Position numbers and translations under genes: made by a program. Shown piece by piece: positions 55,679 through 64,000 of a DNA stretch of 64,000 nt. Every line of letters begins with the position of its first letter. Position 1 is the first letter of the stretch. A model generated the notes under the pieces. That model ran no database searches, had not been told where the DNA came from, and saw only the letters and a list, made by a program, of their open reading frames with translations. This stretch comes from Rhodotorula mucilaginosa (Eukaryota > Basidiomycota > Microbotryomycetes > Sporidiobolales > Sporidiobolaceae), in the NCBI GenBank assembly GCA_034406715.1, contig CP137875.1, forward strand, positions 764,086 to 828,085. Reading direction: 5' to 3'.

Positions 55679-57670
55679 ATGCATTCTTACCCGGCACCGG
55701 AACCGGGCGCCTCGCTCATCCTCGCCTTTACTCCCGCCACTCCGTCCGCTTCCTCCTCCCGACAACAAGGCATCCTCCTCCTCGGGGCGACTCGCTTGTC
55801 CGCCCTGCGCGCGTTCTCGGCACTCGAAGCCGGCTACCGAGTCGTCGTCGGTGCGGCAGAAGGCGACGAAGCATGGGACGCAGAAGTGCGGCATCGCATC
55901 GAATCCGGCGAAGTCGACCGGATAGACTGGGACTTGCCCGCCGATGCCGACGAGTCGTCATGGCGAGAATGGTTCGACACGACCGAGTCGAGTGGCGCCC
56001 TCGATGGGGTTCGGCTCATCGTCTTGTCCGATACGATCGCTTCCTCGACCCAGTCTCGCGGGCGGCAACGACGGACTCTCGCTTCCGCACAGGCGTTCCG
56101 GCATGAAGCCGAGCGGAGACGTTTCTTGGTCAACGTTGCCGACTGTCCCGCCTTGTCCGACTTTGCGTTCGCCACCTCGCACCGGTTCGATCTCGAGTCG
56201 CCCACTCCGACTCGACGAAAATCTCCCCTCCAGTTGGCGTTGACGACCAACACCTCGGCGTGTCGCCTCGCGACTCGGTTACGACGCGAGCTGGTTGCTG
56301 CGCTGCCGAAATCGGCGGGATCGGCAGTGGAAGCCGTCGGTAGGTTACGCGAGGAACTGAGGACGAAAGCCGCGGCAGGGCAGGCGATCGCGGACGGCGA
56401 AGACGACTCGGAAGAGACGCAGGGTGTCGGCTTGAATCGACCCGTGGAGCAACTGTCGCGGGCCAAGAGCTGGGCTTTGGATTTGCCCGGGTGAGTCGGC
56501 GGTGTTGCTCTTGCGACCTTTTTGTGCCCGCCCTGACCGTGTCTCCTTTCACCCAGCTCTTCGGACTGGTCTGCACCGGCAGCGCAAGCGACCCGAATGC
56601 GTTACGTCTCGCAAATCTCCGAGTACTGGCCCCTCGACCGACTCGCGACCGTCTCGATCTCGTCGCTTTCCGCACCGTCGACGCCCGTCGCTCCCGGCTC
56701 TCCGACCTTGCCGAGCGCGTACCACGACTTGAGTCCGGCAGATCTGTCACTCGACACCCGCTCGACCGCGAAGAAGGGTCGGATCGTGTTGCTCGGGACC
56801 GGTCCGGGCAACCCGCTCCTCCTGACTCGGCTCGCTCACTTGCTCCTGACCACGTCGGACCCTTCCTCGCCCTTCTACATCGACCTCTTCCTCTCCGACA
56901 AGCTCGTCCCGTCCCACATCCTCGACTTGATCCCGGCCGAACGGAGAAAGGGCGTCGTCATTGCACGCAAGTACCCGGGCAATGCCGAAGCCGCGCAAGA
57001 GGAACTCATGGCTCTCGCGATCGAGGCGGCTCAGCAGGGCAAGACGGTCCTGCGCATGAAGCAAGGGGACCCGTTCCTGTACGGTCGGGGAGGCGAAGAA
57101 GTCTTGAGGTTCCGCTCCGTCGCCGGGATCGAATCGGTCGTCGTGCCCGGGTTGTCGTCTTCGCTCGCGGGTCCAGCGGTCGCTGGAATTCCCGTCACGC
57201 AACGTGGCGTGGCCGAGTCGGTCGTCGTCTGCACGGGCGTCGGTCGAGGCGGGCGGGAAGGCTCGATCGCGCCGTACGAGCGCGGCAAGACCCTCTGCAT
57301 CTTGATGGGCGTCGCGCGACTCGAGTCCCTCGTCGCGGGCCTGTTGAGCCACCCTCTCGCGCCGTACCCTCCTCATCTCCCGATCGCCCTCGTCGAACGT
57401 GCCTCGGCTCCCGATCAGCGCGTCGTCGCCACCACCGTCAGTCGCATCGCCGAAGTCCTCGCGTCGTTGCCGCCGCATCGTCCGCCAGGCATGATTGTCG
57501 TCGGCTGGGCGGTCATGTGCCTCGACGGAGAGGGCGACATGGGTATTCTCGATGCGGATCCTGCGACGGATCCGGAGCGGGTGGACAAGTGGCTCGGTCC
57601 GACGGGGTACAAGGTCCGCGAAGGGTTGTCGGAGGGCTGGATGGGGTTGTTGAGGGCCGAGGGGGTGTGA
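55679..57670 (+). CDS. MET1: Met8-Met1 fusion: siroheme synthase with uroporphyrinogen-III methyltransferase
   Basis: Makes siroheme, cofactor of sulfite (and nitrite) reductase. Exons 55679-56490 and 56557-57670, 641 aa. Residues 1-270 look like a Met8/CysG N-terminal dehydrogenase-chelatase: ILLLGATRLSALRAFSALEA (Rossmann start), FLVNVADCPALSDFAFAT (region of the Met8 catalytic Asp), PLQLALTTNTSACRLATRLR (dimerisation part). From about residue 344 comes the SUMT domain: IVLLGTGPGNPLLLTRLAHL, RMKQGDPFLYGRGGEE, VVPGLSSSLAGPAVAGIPVT, SAM-binding family signatures. The Gly-rich motif is GATRLSA instead of GGGxVG, so NAD use by the N-domain is uncertain. Adjacent to MET22. Confidence 0.93.
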
Positions 57671-57832
57671 GGCGCTCCGGGTAGAGGTTACTTATTCGCA
57701 TCTATCGCAACGCACCGCTGTCTTGGCATTCGTTCCGCTTTCGAGTCCAGCAATCTGGAACGGGTCAAGAGTAAAGACAAATTTCAAAGACAGGGAATGG
57801 TACGACACGGCGGAATCAGCGGGGATGGACAG

Positions 57833-59117
57833 TTAGAGGGCTCGGCCTTTGCCCTTGGAGGCGGAACGAGTCATGGCGGTCGAGGACGACGACGACGGCG
57901 CGGCCGGTTCGTCCATGTCGACGGTGGGAGCGGGAGAGCCGCGGATGGTGTCTGCACGCGTGCGATTGGTTAGCCTTGGGTGTGTAGCGCGGCGGTGGCA
58001 TTAGGGACTCACCCGCATCGGTGACCGACCCACCGGTCGCGCTCCTGACGCCGAGGTGGTCAACGCGCGCACAGAGCCTCGCAACTTCCGATTCGCCCGT
58101 GACCGACTCGGCGGTGCGACGGTCACTCTTCCGGCCCTCGAACACGGGCGTGTCGAACTCGTGGTTGTACGCGTTGAGGGGGTCCGCGAGGACCGTGTCG
58201 CGCTGCTTGGGGCGGGGGACCTTGTCCGAACGAGGAGGCGAGGTTTTGCGCTTTTGAGCGCGGCCGTACGGTCCGCTCGTGATGCGCTTGCCGCGACCGA
58301 GACTCGGCTCGCCGTCGCTGCCACTACCGCTGCGGGGGCGGTCGTCGGCGGCGGCGGCGCGGTTCGGGGAGGAGCCGGCCTGCGAACCGCCCGAAGTCGA
58401 GGGGACGAGGACTTGGTCGCCCTCTTTGTGCTGGCGCGTGCGGGCGAGGTGCGAAGCTTCCGTCTCGGTTGTGTCGCCGTCGCCGCCCTCCTCGTCCGCA
58501 GCTTGTTCTTGGCCGTGACGACGACGAGCCGAAGACTCGTGGCGGCGGGGTTTCTTCTTCGGAGCGGGGGGAGGCGGCGGCGGCGGCGGCGGGGCTTCTT
58601 GGCGACTCTTCTTGGTGGAGCGGCTGCCCTTGGACGACTTGCGACTCGGAGTCGGCGCGGCCGGGACGAGAGCCCGCTCTTGTTCGGGCGCCTCGTCTTC
58701 GCTCGCCGAGTGGTCGCTCTCGCTGCTGCTGTCGTCGGCGCGCGAGCGTTTCGAGCCGAGCCTGAATTGGCGCGGGAGGAGCCTTTCTTCCCCTCGGAAC
58801 TCGAAGCACCACTCTTCGCCGGTCTCTTTCTTGTCCATGCCGATCGCGGCGCAGTACATCCCGCCGGCGACTTGGTCAAACGCCAAGTTGGACGCCGTCG
58901 CCTTCCACAACGCCCGCTCGATGACGCTGTGTACTTTTTGGCCCGAGGGGGGACGCAGCGCCCCGTCGAGGAACCCGCGGCGGAAGTGTTTCTCGATCAC
59001 GTGGGTGCGTTGGACCGCGAGGGCCGAGTCGATCTTGCCTTGGAGGCGGTCGCGCGAGGACGAGGTCGTCTTCTTGGTGTCTTTGCCGCGGGCTTTGTGG
59101 GTGGTCGAGACGCCCAT
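57833..59117 (-). CDS. unknown, basic Ser-rich, probably nuclear
   Basis: Exons 58013-59117 and 57833-57951 give 407 aa. The N-terminal 120 residues look folded: KIDSALAVQRTHVIEKHFRR, GQKVHSVIERALWKATASNL, FDQVAGGMYCAAIGMD, EEWCFEFRGEERLL. After that it is disordered, with acidic Ser clusters, a Pro run, and many Lys/Arg-Arg groups (PKKKPRRHESSARRR) suggestive of nuclear import. The ATG at 59117 was chosen; the frame stays open upstream to 59180, where GTGCGC...GAACAG could be a 63-nt leader intron ending right at the ATG. I do not recognise the family. Confidence 0.72.
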
Positions 59118-59898
59118 CTGTTCGTCCTCGAGTGGGGTCAGCTTGGCGTGCGGTTCGGTTTCGTTGGAGGCGAGGCGCACCTTGTCAGTTGGCTTGGATC
59201 GGAGGTGATCACGCCCGAGTCGAGTTTGAGCTTGCGTGGGGGTATAGGCGCAGGTAGTCTTGATGTCGGAGCGTCAAAGGGAGCAAAAAGCAGCTGTTCA
59301 CGAGAGAGAGAGAGGAAGAGCAGGAGTGTGACGGCAGTCCCAGCTGCGGAGATGCATCACGCGCGAGTCGCGCCCAATAGATTGCATGCCGACGCGACGC
59401 GGGATCGTCGCGGTGCTCTTAGAAGCTGCACGCCGGAGTCTTCGAGGTGGCGGGTCGCACGCGTAACGGGCGGGCGGGAACCGGCGCGTCTAGTCTCGGG
59501 ATCTTTTAGCGTCCGGCGATCGGGGCGGTGCCCTGGTCAAGCCTCCTCGGTGCCTTGCTCCAAGCGCGCAGCTTCATCTAGAGCTCTGAATGTGTGCACT
59601 CGTGTCGAGGGTCGGTGAGCAGTAACTTAGCTGAAGCGATGAAGGCGGCGGTGCTGCGGGTTGTCACAAAGGTCGTCTCTGCGAGTCGTCTCTGATCTGA
59701 ACGGGCTGGCTATGCTCGAGCTAAGGTGCACTGGCTGCTATGGCAAGCGTCGACTCGTCGCTTCGACGCCCTCCACCGACTCGGTGATCTGATCGAAGAG
59801 CTGTTTTTGTCGCTCGTCGTCACGCTGCCGCTCTCCGCCTGCTTCCGACTCGAAGCTTGAGTTGAATGCTGCATAGGCTCGCTAGCAACACCGTCAGA
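59118..59898. promoter_or_regulatory. divergent region, unknown nuclear gene / dienelactone hydrolase
   Basis: 781 bases. A GA/CT microsatellite (gagagagagag near 59301-59315) and a probable leader of the minus-strand gene lie on the left. No gene seen. Confidence 0.5.
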
Positions 59899-61226
59899 AT
59901 GGCCAGCTCGCACTCGAACCCGCTCACGACCTGTTCGGTGCGCTCTCCTCCTCGTTTATCCGCCGCCGCCCCACTTCGCTCTCGGCCTCCCTCCCCTCGC
60001 TGACACGGCACACTCGCGCGACAGCAATGCTTCCAGGGCTCGCGACTCCAAGGCGAGCCGAAGGGCAGCATGGTCCGAGACCGGCTCGGCGGGTTGGAGT
60101 ACTACCTCGCCAAGAGTGGCGAGACGGCGTCAGACTCGAAGGCCATCGTCCTGTAAGTCCATCGACCGAGCTGGAGTCCGTGTGCCGATCACTGACAGCA
60201 CTACCGAGCACAGCGGCACCGACATCTTTGGCCTCGGACTGCCAAACCCAAAGATCATGGCCGACTTGTTTGCCGAGCGAACCCGCCTCGACGTCTACGT
60301 TCCGGACTATTTCCAAGGTCAGTTCCCTTTGTCTTCCTTCGGATGACCTTTACCTCTTCATGCAGAAGGCGAAGTATGAGCTGACCCGCGTCCCTCGTCG
60401 ATCGACTCCCCTACACGCAGGCGAGTACATGGACCAGAAGGAATTGAAACCGCCCGGAGGAACCGGACCGACCCCGCTCGCGCAAGAGTGGCGCAAAAAG
60501 TACTCGATCGACAACGTCCGTCCGGGCGTCGAGGCGGTCAGTCGGCCTTTCGTTCTTGCTTCCGAATCGTGTCTTTTCGCGTTCGCCGGGGTTTTCGGGC
60601 GTACTGTCCTGCGAGGCGATCGCGGGCTGCATTCATGATTACTGAACTCGACCTGACGTACTCCGCTGCCTGCAGTTCTGCCGCGCGCTCAAGACCGAAA
60701 AGGGCTACAAGCGACTCGGGTTTGTCGGGTGCGCTTTCCGTTTCTCCCGCCAACTGTCCTCTCGCCTGACAAGAGCTTCTGGCCCGCACCCAGCTACTGC
60801 TATGGCGGTGTTCTCTCAGTCCTTCTCGCCGCCGAGCAGTCGCCGACCGACGTCTCGGTTTGCGCTCATCCCGGCAAACTCGACCTCGCCGATTTCGAGA
60901 ACGTCCGCAAACCTCTCGCGATGGTCCTCGCCGAGCGTGAGTGGGCCGGTCTCGGTTTCCGGGAGTGAGGCTTGCGCGCACGCTCTGACGCCTGTTCACC
61001 TCGTGCCCCCACAGAGGACCACATCTTTGACGACCAGAAACCCGCCGCGCTCGCGATCCTCGACCGGATCCAGTCTGAGCACGCGGTCCCGATCGCGATC
61101 TATGATCAGCACGCCGGCACAACGCACGGGTTCGGGTGCAGGCCCGACTTGGAGAACGAAGCGGTCAAAAGGGCGTGGGAGCTGGCGGCGGAGGAGACGG
61201 TCGGTTGGTTTGAGGGGCATCTCTAG
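59899..61226 (+). CDS. dienelactone hydrolase family protein
   Basis: Alpha/beta hydrolase of the carboxymethylenebutenolidase type. Seven exons (59899-59937, 60025-60152, 60214-60317, 60421-60536, 60676-60728, 60794-60936, 61015-61226), 264 aa. Start MASSHSNPLTTCSQCFQGSR resembles other fungal members, whose N-terminus keeps two Cys. TDIFGLGLPNPKIMADLFAE is typical, then GFVGYCYGG, with the Cys nucleophile at about C149 formed across the exon 5/6 junction; HPGKLDLADFENVRKPLAM; and the C-terminal HAGTTHGFG with the catalytic His near 231. The substrate is unknown; many fungal members are cytosolic detoxifying or ester-cleaving enzymes. Confidence 0.92.
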
Positions 61227-61916
61227 GTTCGTCTCGCGGCCTTTCCCTTTCTCGCGTCTGTTTGACCAGCTGATGTCGTCGCTTTCCAGCTCTCTGTTGC
61301 TGCAACATCTCTTCTCTCTTGCTAGACCTGGACAGGCACTTCAACGGCTTACCGTCTTCGGGCTTTTCGGTTTCCTTCGCTCGTTGTTCGATCCGGTTCC
61401 CTGCTCGGCACTGCCTGCCGCTATCTGGCACCGCTTAAAGGTCGTCGACGAACCGTCCGGCGAACGCGGATTTTTGGCCCAGCTCGCGGACGGACGCCGT
61501 TGCCGAACGGACGCTTACTTATCTTGCGGAACATCTTGGACGGACGCGGCGGGGCGGTGCTTGAACCCGATCGGGTGGAACCTGGCACTCCTCGCGCGCC
61601 GACCACACATTCCTGACGTCTCGACCGACCTGGGACCGTTTCGCGCCGGCGCTGCGATTCCGATCTGCTGGCTGTCCAACCATCTTCCGCGCTTCGCCTA
61701 CGTGTCTACCCGCTGCCTGCTCCTGTGCTCGAACGGCGCATTTAAAGGTTGGTCTAATCTACGTCCGCAATCTCCTATCTCATGGCAGCGGCTGCCGGCC
61801 GGTGTCTTTACAGGATCTTGATCCGCGGCATGTCCGGTTCGCTCCCCGCTGCGGAAGTGTCTCGAGCTCGTCCTTGCAGCTTTTCTTCTCTCTTGCTCAC
61901 CATCCGCGCTCTTTCC
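61227..61916. other. intergenic region
   Basis: 690 bases between tandem plus-strand genes. No ORF of note, no repeat. The last 70 bases are pyrimidine-rich before the next ATG. Confidence 0.55.
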
Positions 61917-63414
61917 ATGCCGAGACAACCATCTCTAGAGGACGCCTGGGTGGCGGACTTGCACGCAGAGCTTGATCGCGTACAAGGACGTCGCGGTCGC
62001 AGCAGGTCGGGATCGCCTGCACCGAACAGAGCGCACCGCCGATCACCGAGTCCGGAGTACGAGAGTGATGCCGACGATGAGGTACCGCCATCCGAGCCGG
62101 ACCGTGACGAGGAACCTCCGCCTTACGATAACCCTTCGGGCTTGATTGGGGGTCTTCAAAATCAATGTAAGTGACCGAACATCCCAGTCTTTCTGGTGCT
62201 GCGACTGATGAGCGACACTGATGAGCGACTCTGTTGCTGCAGTGAACCAAGGTTTGTCCACCCTGTTGCACCGCGGCGCGCTGACCCGCTGACGATTCTT
62301 TGCCGGTAGTCGAGGAAGCTATCCGCGACACCTCGCGAAATGCTCCCGGTTATCAAGAGCTCATGGACAAGAGAGCCGAGCTGGTACGTGTGAGTGTGTG
62401 CAGTGTGACAAATGTTTGGCTGACTCATGTCTCAACCGCAGGAAAGGGAGATCAAGGTGCTCAAAGGAGAAGTTGATAGACTTCGCAAGGATATCCGCAG
62501 TGGCGAGAGGACAGGTCAGTCGGGGTACTTCGCTGTACAAAGCTTCATGCATTGACCTCCTGTCTCTCACAGTCAAAAGGAGTGAGTCTTCCTGCGTTAC
62601 CCACGGAGCAGCGCATGATGAATGACCATTTCATTCGCGCAGGGAAAAAGCGACGCAACGACGCGACGCTGGGGTACAGTATTGTGACTCTTCCCATTCT
62701 GGAAGAGCTTACACCACTGAGGGCTAGAATGTGTCCGTTCTTCAAGGCATCTGGCGCTTGCCTCTTCCACCCGGGCGGCGCTGACATTTCATTTTGACAG
62801 CGGAGCTACATGACAATCTGCACCAGGAATGGTGCCAAAGACCGAGTACTGCACGGGACTATTGGGAGGACCGCGAATTCTGGACACATCATCCTAAGCG
62901 TCGCGAAGCAAAAGATTTGCGCCGCCAAATCCGCGAACTCACTGGACGCCTGTATGAATCCACGGAACTTGACAAGAAAAAGTCTAGAGACAGAGAGGAA
63001 ATGGAGAGGCTTATCTCCGAGTACGGCACGAGATATGAGGATTGGGAAGAAGCGGTACGTACAGACCATTTGCAGCAAAGGCCTTGGTGGAAAACGCTCA
63101 CGGACGGACTGCAGATTGAAGATCTCGAGAAGATGAAGGACGACCTGATCACGCTCGTGGGCGAGGAGAGCGCTCACGTAGAACGGTCACGTAGGCGGCG
63201 AGCGGGGCGCGCAGCGAGGAGGCTCCTCAGTTCCGCAGCAAATTCCGGGCTGTTGGCGTTCCTGTCCAGCTCAGAGCCCCCTCCTTATTCCGCAGTTGCC
63301 GGGCCTAGCTCAGCTGCTGGTCCTAGCTCGAGTCAGCAGCAACTCGGTTGCCCGAAGCGGCGCGTCGACCTGGGCTACCGCGCGCGCAGGCGTTACTTTG
63401 GCGAGGCGTACTGA
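61917..63414 (+). CDS. coiled-coil protein with two PPPY motifs, subtelomeric
   Basis: Exons 61917-62166, 62243-62251 (9 nt), 62310-62383, 62442-62514, 62573-62581 (9 nt) and 62801-63414 join in phase to 342 aa. It opens MPRQPSLEDAWVADLHAELD, then an Arg/Ser/Pro tract and acidic stretch ending EEPPPYDNP. The middle is charged coiled coil (KVLKGEVDRLRKDIR, RRQIRELTGRLYES, KKKSRDREEMERLISEYG) with a Trp-rich patch (REFWTHH, PWWKTLTDGLQ). The tail has RSRRRRAGRAARRL, then SSEPPPYSAVAG, and ends RRRYFGEAY. PPxY is the classic ligand of WW domains such as those of Rsp5/Nedd4 ubiquitin ligases. No known family recognised. It is the last gene before the telomere; the 222-nt final intron may hide another exon. 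Confidence 0.7.
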
Positions 63415-63922
63415 TGGCGTCAAGTACTGGTTCCGGAGCTCTCGGGGCTGGTTCCCTGAGTGCTTATAGAGTTTGTGATAGAGTTTCGGGTTGGTTTAGA
63501 GTCGGATTTGCATCGAAGATTTCGCTTTTGAGGCTTTCCTTTCGCTGCGGGAAAAGTTCGGGGTTCCTTTCGAGCCGCGGGAGTCTGTTGGTAGGTAAGA
63601 TACTTTAGCAGATGCACCTCACTCTACACTCCCCTCCACCGACTCTGTCTGTTCCGCCTCCTTCCAGATCCGCGCTTCCCGTTTCCGGTCGCGTCAACCA
63701 ATCTTGACCGGTTGCTGCTCCGACAACTTTCGTTCGACGGTTCGAGTGCCGATAGTGACGGGCTCGGAGCAGAGTCGCGAGCCGGAGTTGTGCGGAAGGG
63801 AGGAGAGGTGTTGGGTTGACGAGCGAGATGGCGCGGAGGTGCGGATCGGTCGAGGCGGCGATGAGGATGCCATGATGGCGCAGCTGCGAAAGTGCGACGG
63901 TGTCAATCTGCGTCCACTCGGA
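63415..63922. other. subtelomeric spacer
   Basis: 508 bases between the last gene and the telomere repeats. No repeated element, helicase-type subtelomeric gene or retroelement is seen. It is unusually gene-like in base composition, with no satellite. Confidence 0.6.
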
Positions 63923-64000
63923 GGTTAGGGTTAGGTTAGGGTTAGGGTTAGGGTTAGGGTTAGGGTTAGGGTTAGGGTTAGGGTTAGGGTTAGGGTTAGG
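63923..64000 (+). repeat. telomere, (TTAGGG)n
   Basis: From 63925 the sequence is TTAGGG, then one 5-base variant TTAGG (63931-63935), then about ten perfect TTAGGG units to the window end. Orientation (G-rich strand 5'->3' toward the right edge) is that of a right chromosome end. Length here is set by the assembly or window, not by the true telomere. Confidence 0.98.

Noticed and set aside
56491-57684. 397-aa plus ORF in another frame of MET1
   Set aside because: Alternate frame of the methyltransferase exon, which carries all SUMT motifs in the true frame.
57833-59117. Eaf7/MRGBP identity for the unknown nuclear protein
   Set aside because: Composition is similar, but the expected Eaf7 helix block is not present.
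58056-59618. 520-aa plus-strand ORF
   Set aside because: Shadow of the minus-strand gene 57833-59117; it lacks an ATG context and reads straight through that gene's promoter.
62646-62676. Extra 31-nt exon in the last intron of the PPPY gene
   Set aside because: It reads a basic peptide but leaves the wrong phase for the final exon.
1-64000. tRNA, rRNA, CRISPR array, transposon or LTR
   Set aside because: No B-box-like GTTCGANNC with a matching cloverleaf, no spaced direct repeats, and no transposase or reverse-transcriptase motif were seen by eye on either strand; a covariance-model search was not possible.

Overview
The window is the right-hand end of a chromosome from a GC-rich basidiomycete yeast. 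The best guess is Pucciniomycotina, of the Rhodotorula/Sporobolomyces type. That placement is an inference from three things: strong GC bias at third codon positions, very many short (about 55-100 nt) GT..CTRAC..AG introns, and protein families typical of the group. The last 78 bases are (TTAGGG)n telomere running G-rich 5'->3' off the right end, so this is a true chromosome end. I placed every gene by translating exons by eye and checking that splice phases add up; exon positions may be off by a base or two.

Layout. 1-104: 3' tail of a gene. 436-1762 PHS1 (ER fatty-acid elongation). 2181-5797 a large lineage-type protein rich in His and Cys. 6053-7330 PEX14. 8084-9637 F-box protein. 9894-11572(-) TAF8. 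11847-13341(-) COX6. 13542-17165(-) MON1. 17634-18467 PDX3. 18828-21354(-) Zn2Cys6 regulator. 22294-25244 FHA/coiled-coil/tail-anchor protein of the SLMAP/Far9-Far10 kind. 25796-27996(-) AAAP amino-acid transporter in 12 exons. 29313-32134(-) disordered protein. 32974-33868 MED7. 34115-37100(-) glycerol-3-phosphate acyltransferase. 37646-38280(-) RPL21. 39250-40020 mitochondrial uL10m. 40229-44376(-) PXB/PX/DUF3818 protein like yeast Lec1. 44770-47348(-) VWA protein in 14 exons. 47876-48443 small coiled-coil protein. 48444-50129 no confident gene. 50130-50892(-) INH1 (ATPase inhibitor) head to head with 51209-52444 ATP14. 52911-54584 MET22. 55679-57670 a Met8-Met1 (CysG-like) fusion. 57833-59117(-) unknown, probably nuclear. 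59899-61226 dienelactone hydrolase. 61917-63414 coiled-coil protein with a PPPY motif near each end. 63923-64000 telomere.

How genes group. Most are ordinary housekeeping genes, but three neighbourhoods look functional: INH1/ATP14 share a 316-bp divergent promoter and both act on the mitochondrial ATP synthase; MET22 and MET1 are tandem and both serve sulfate assimilation, with a TCACGTG box between them; cytosolic RPL21 and mitochondrial uL10m are divergent across about 1 kb. I found no transposon, tRNA, rRNA or CRISPR. The least explained material is the 1100-aa His/Cys-rich protein, the PPPY protein next to the telomere, the small-protein region at 47.9-50.1 kb, and a one-base frame conflict near the end of the transporter gene.
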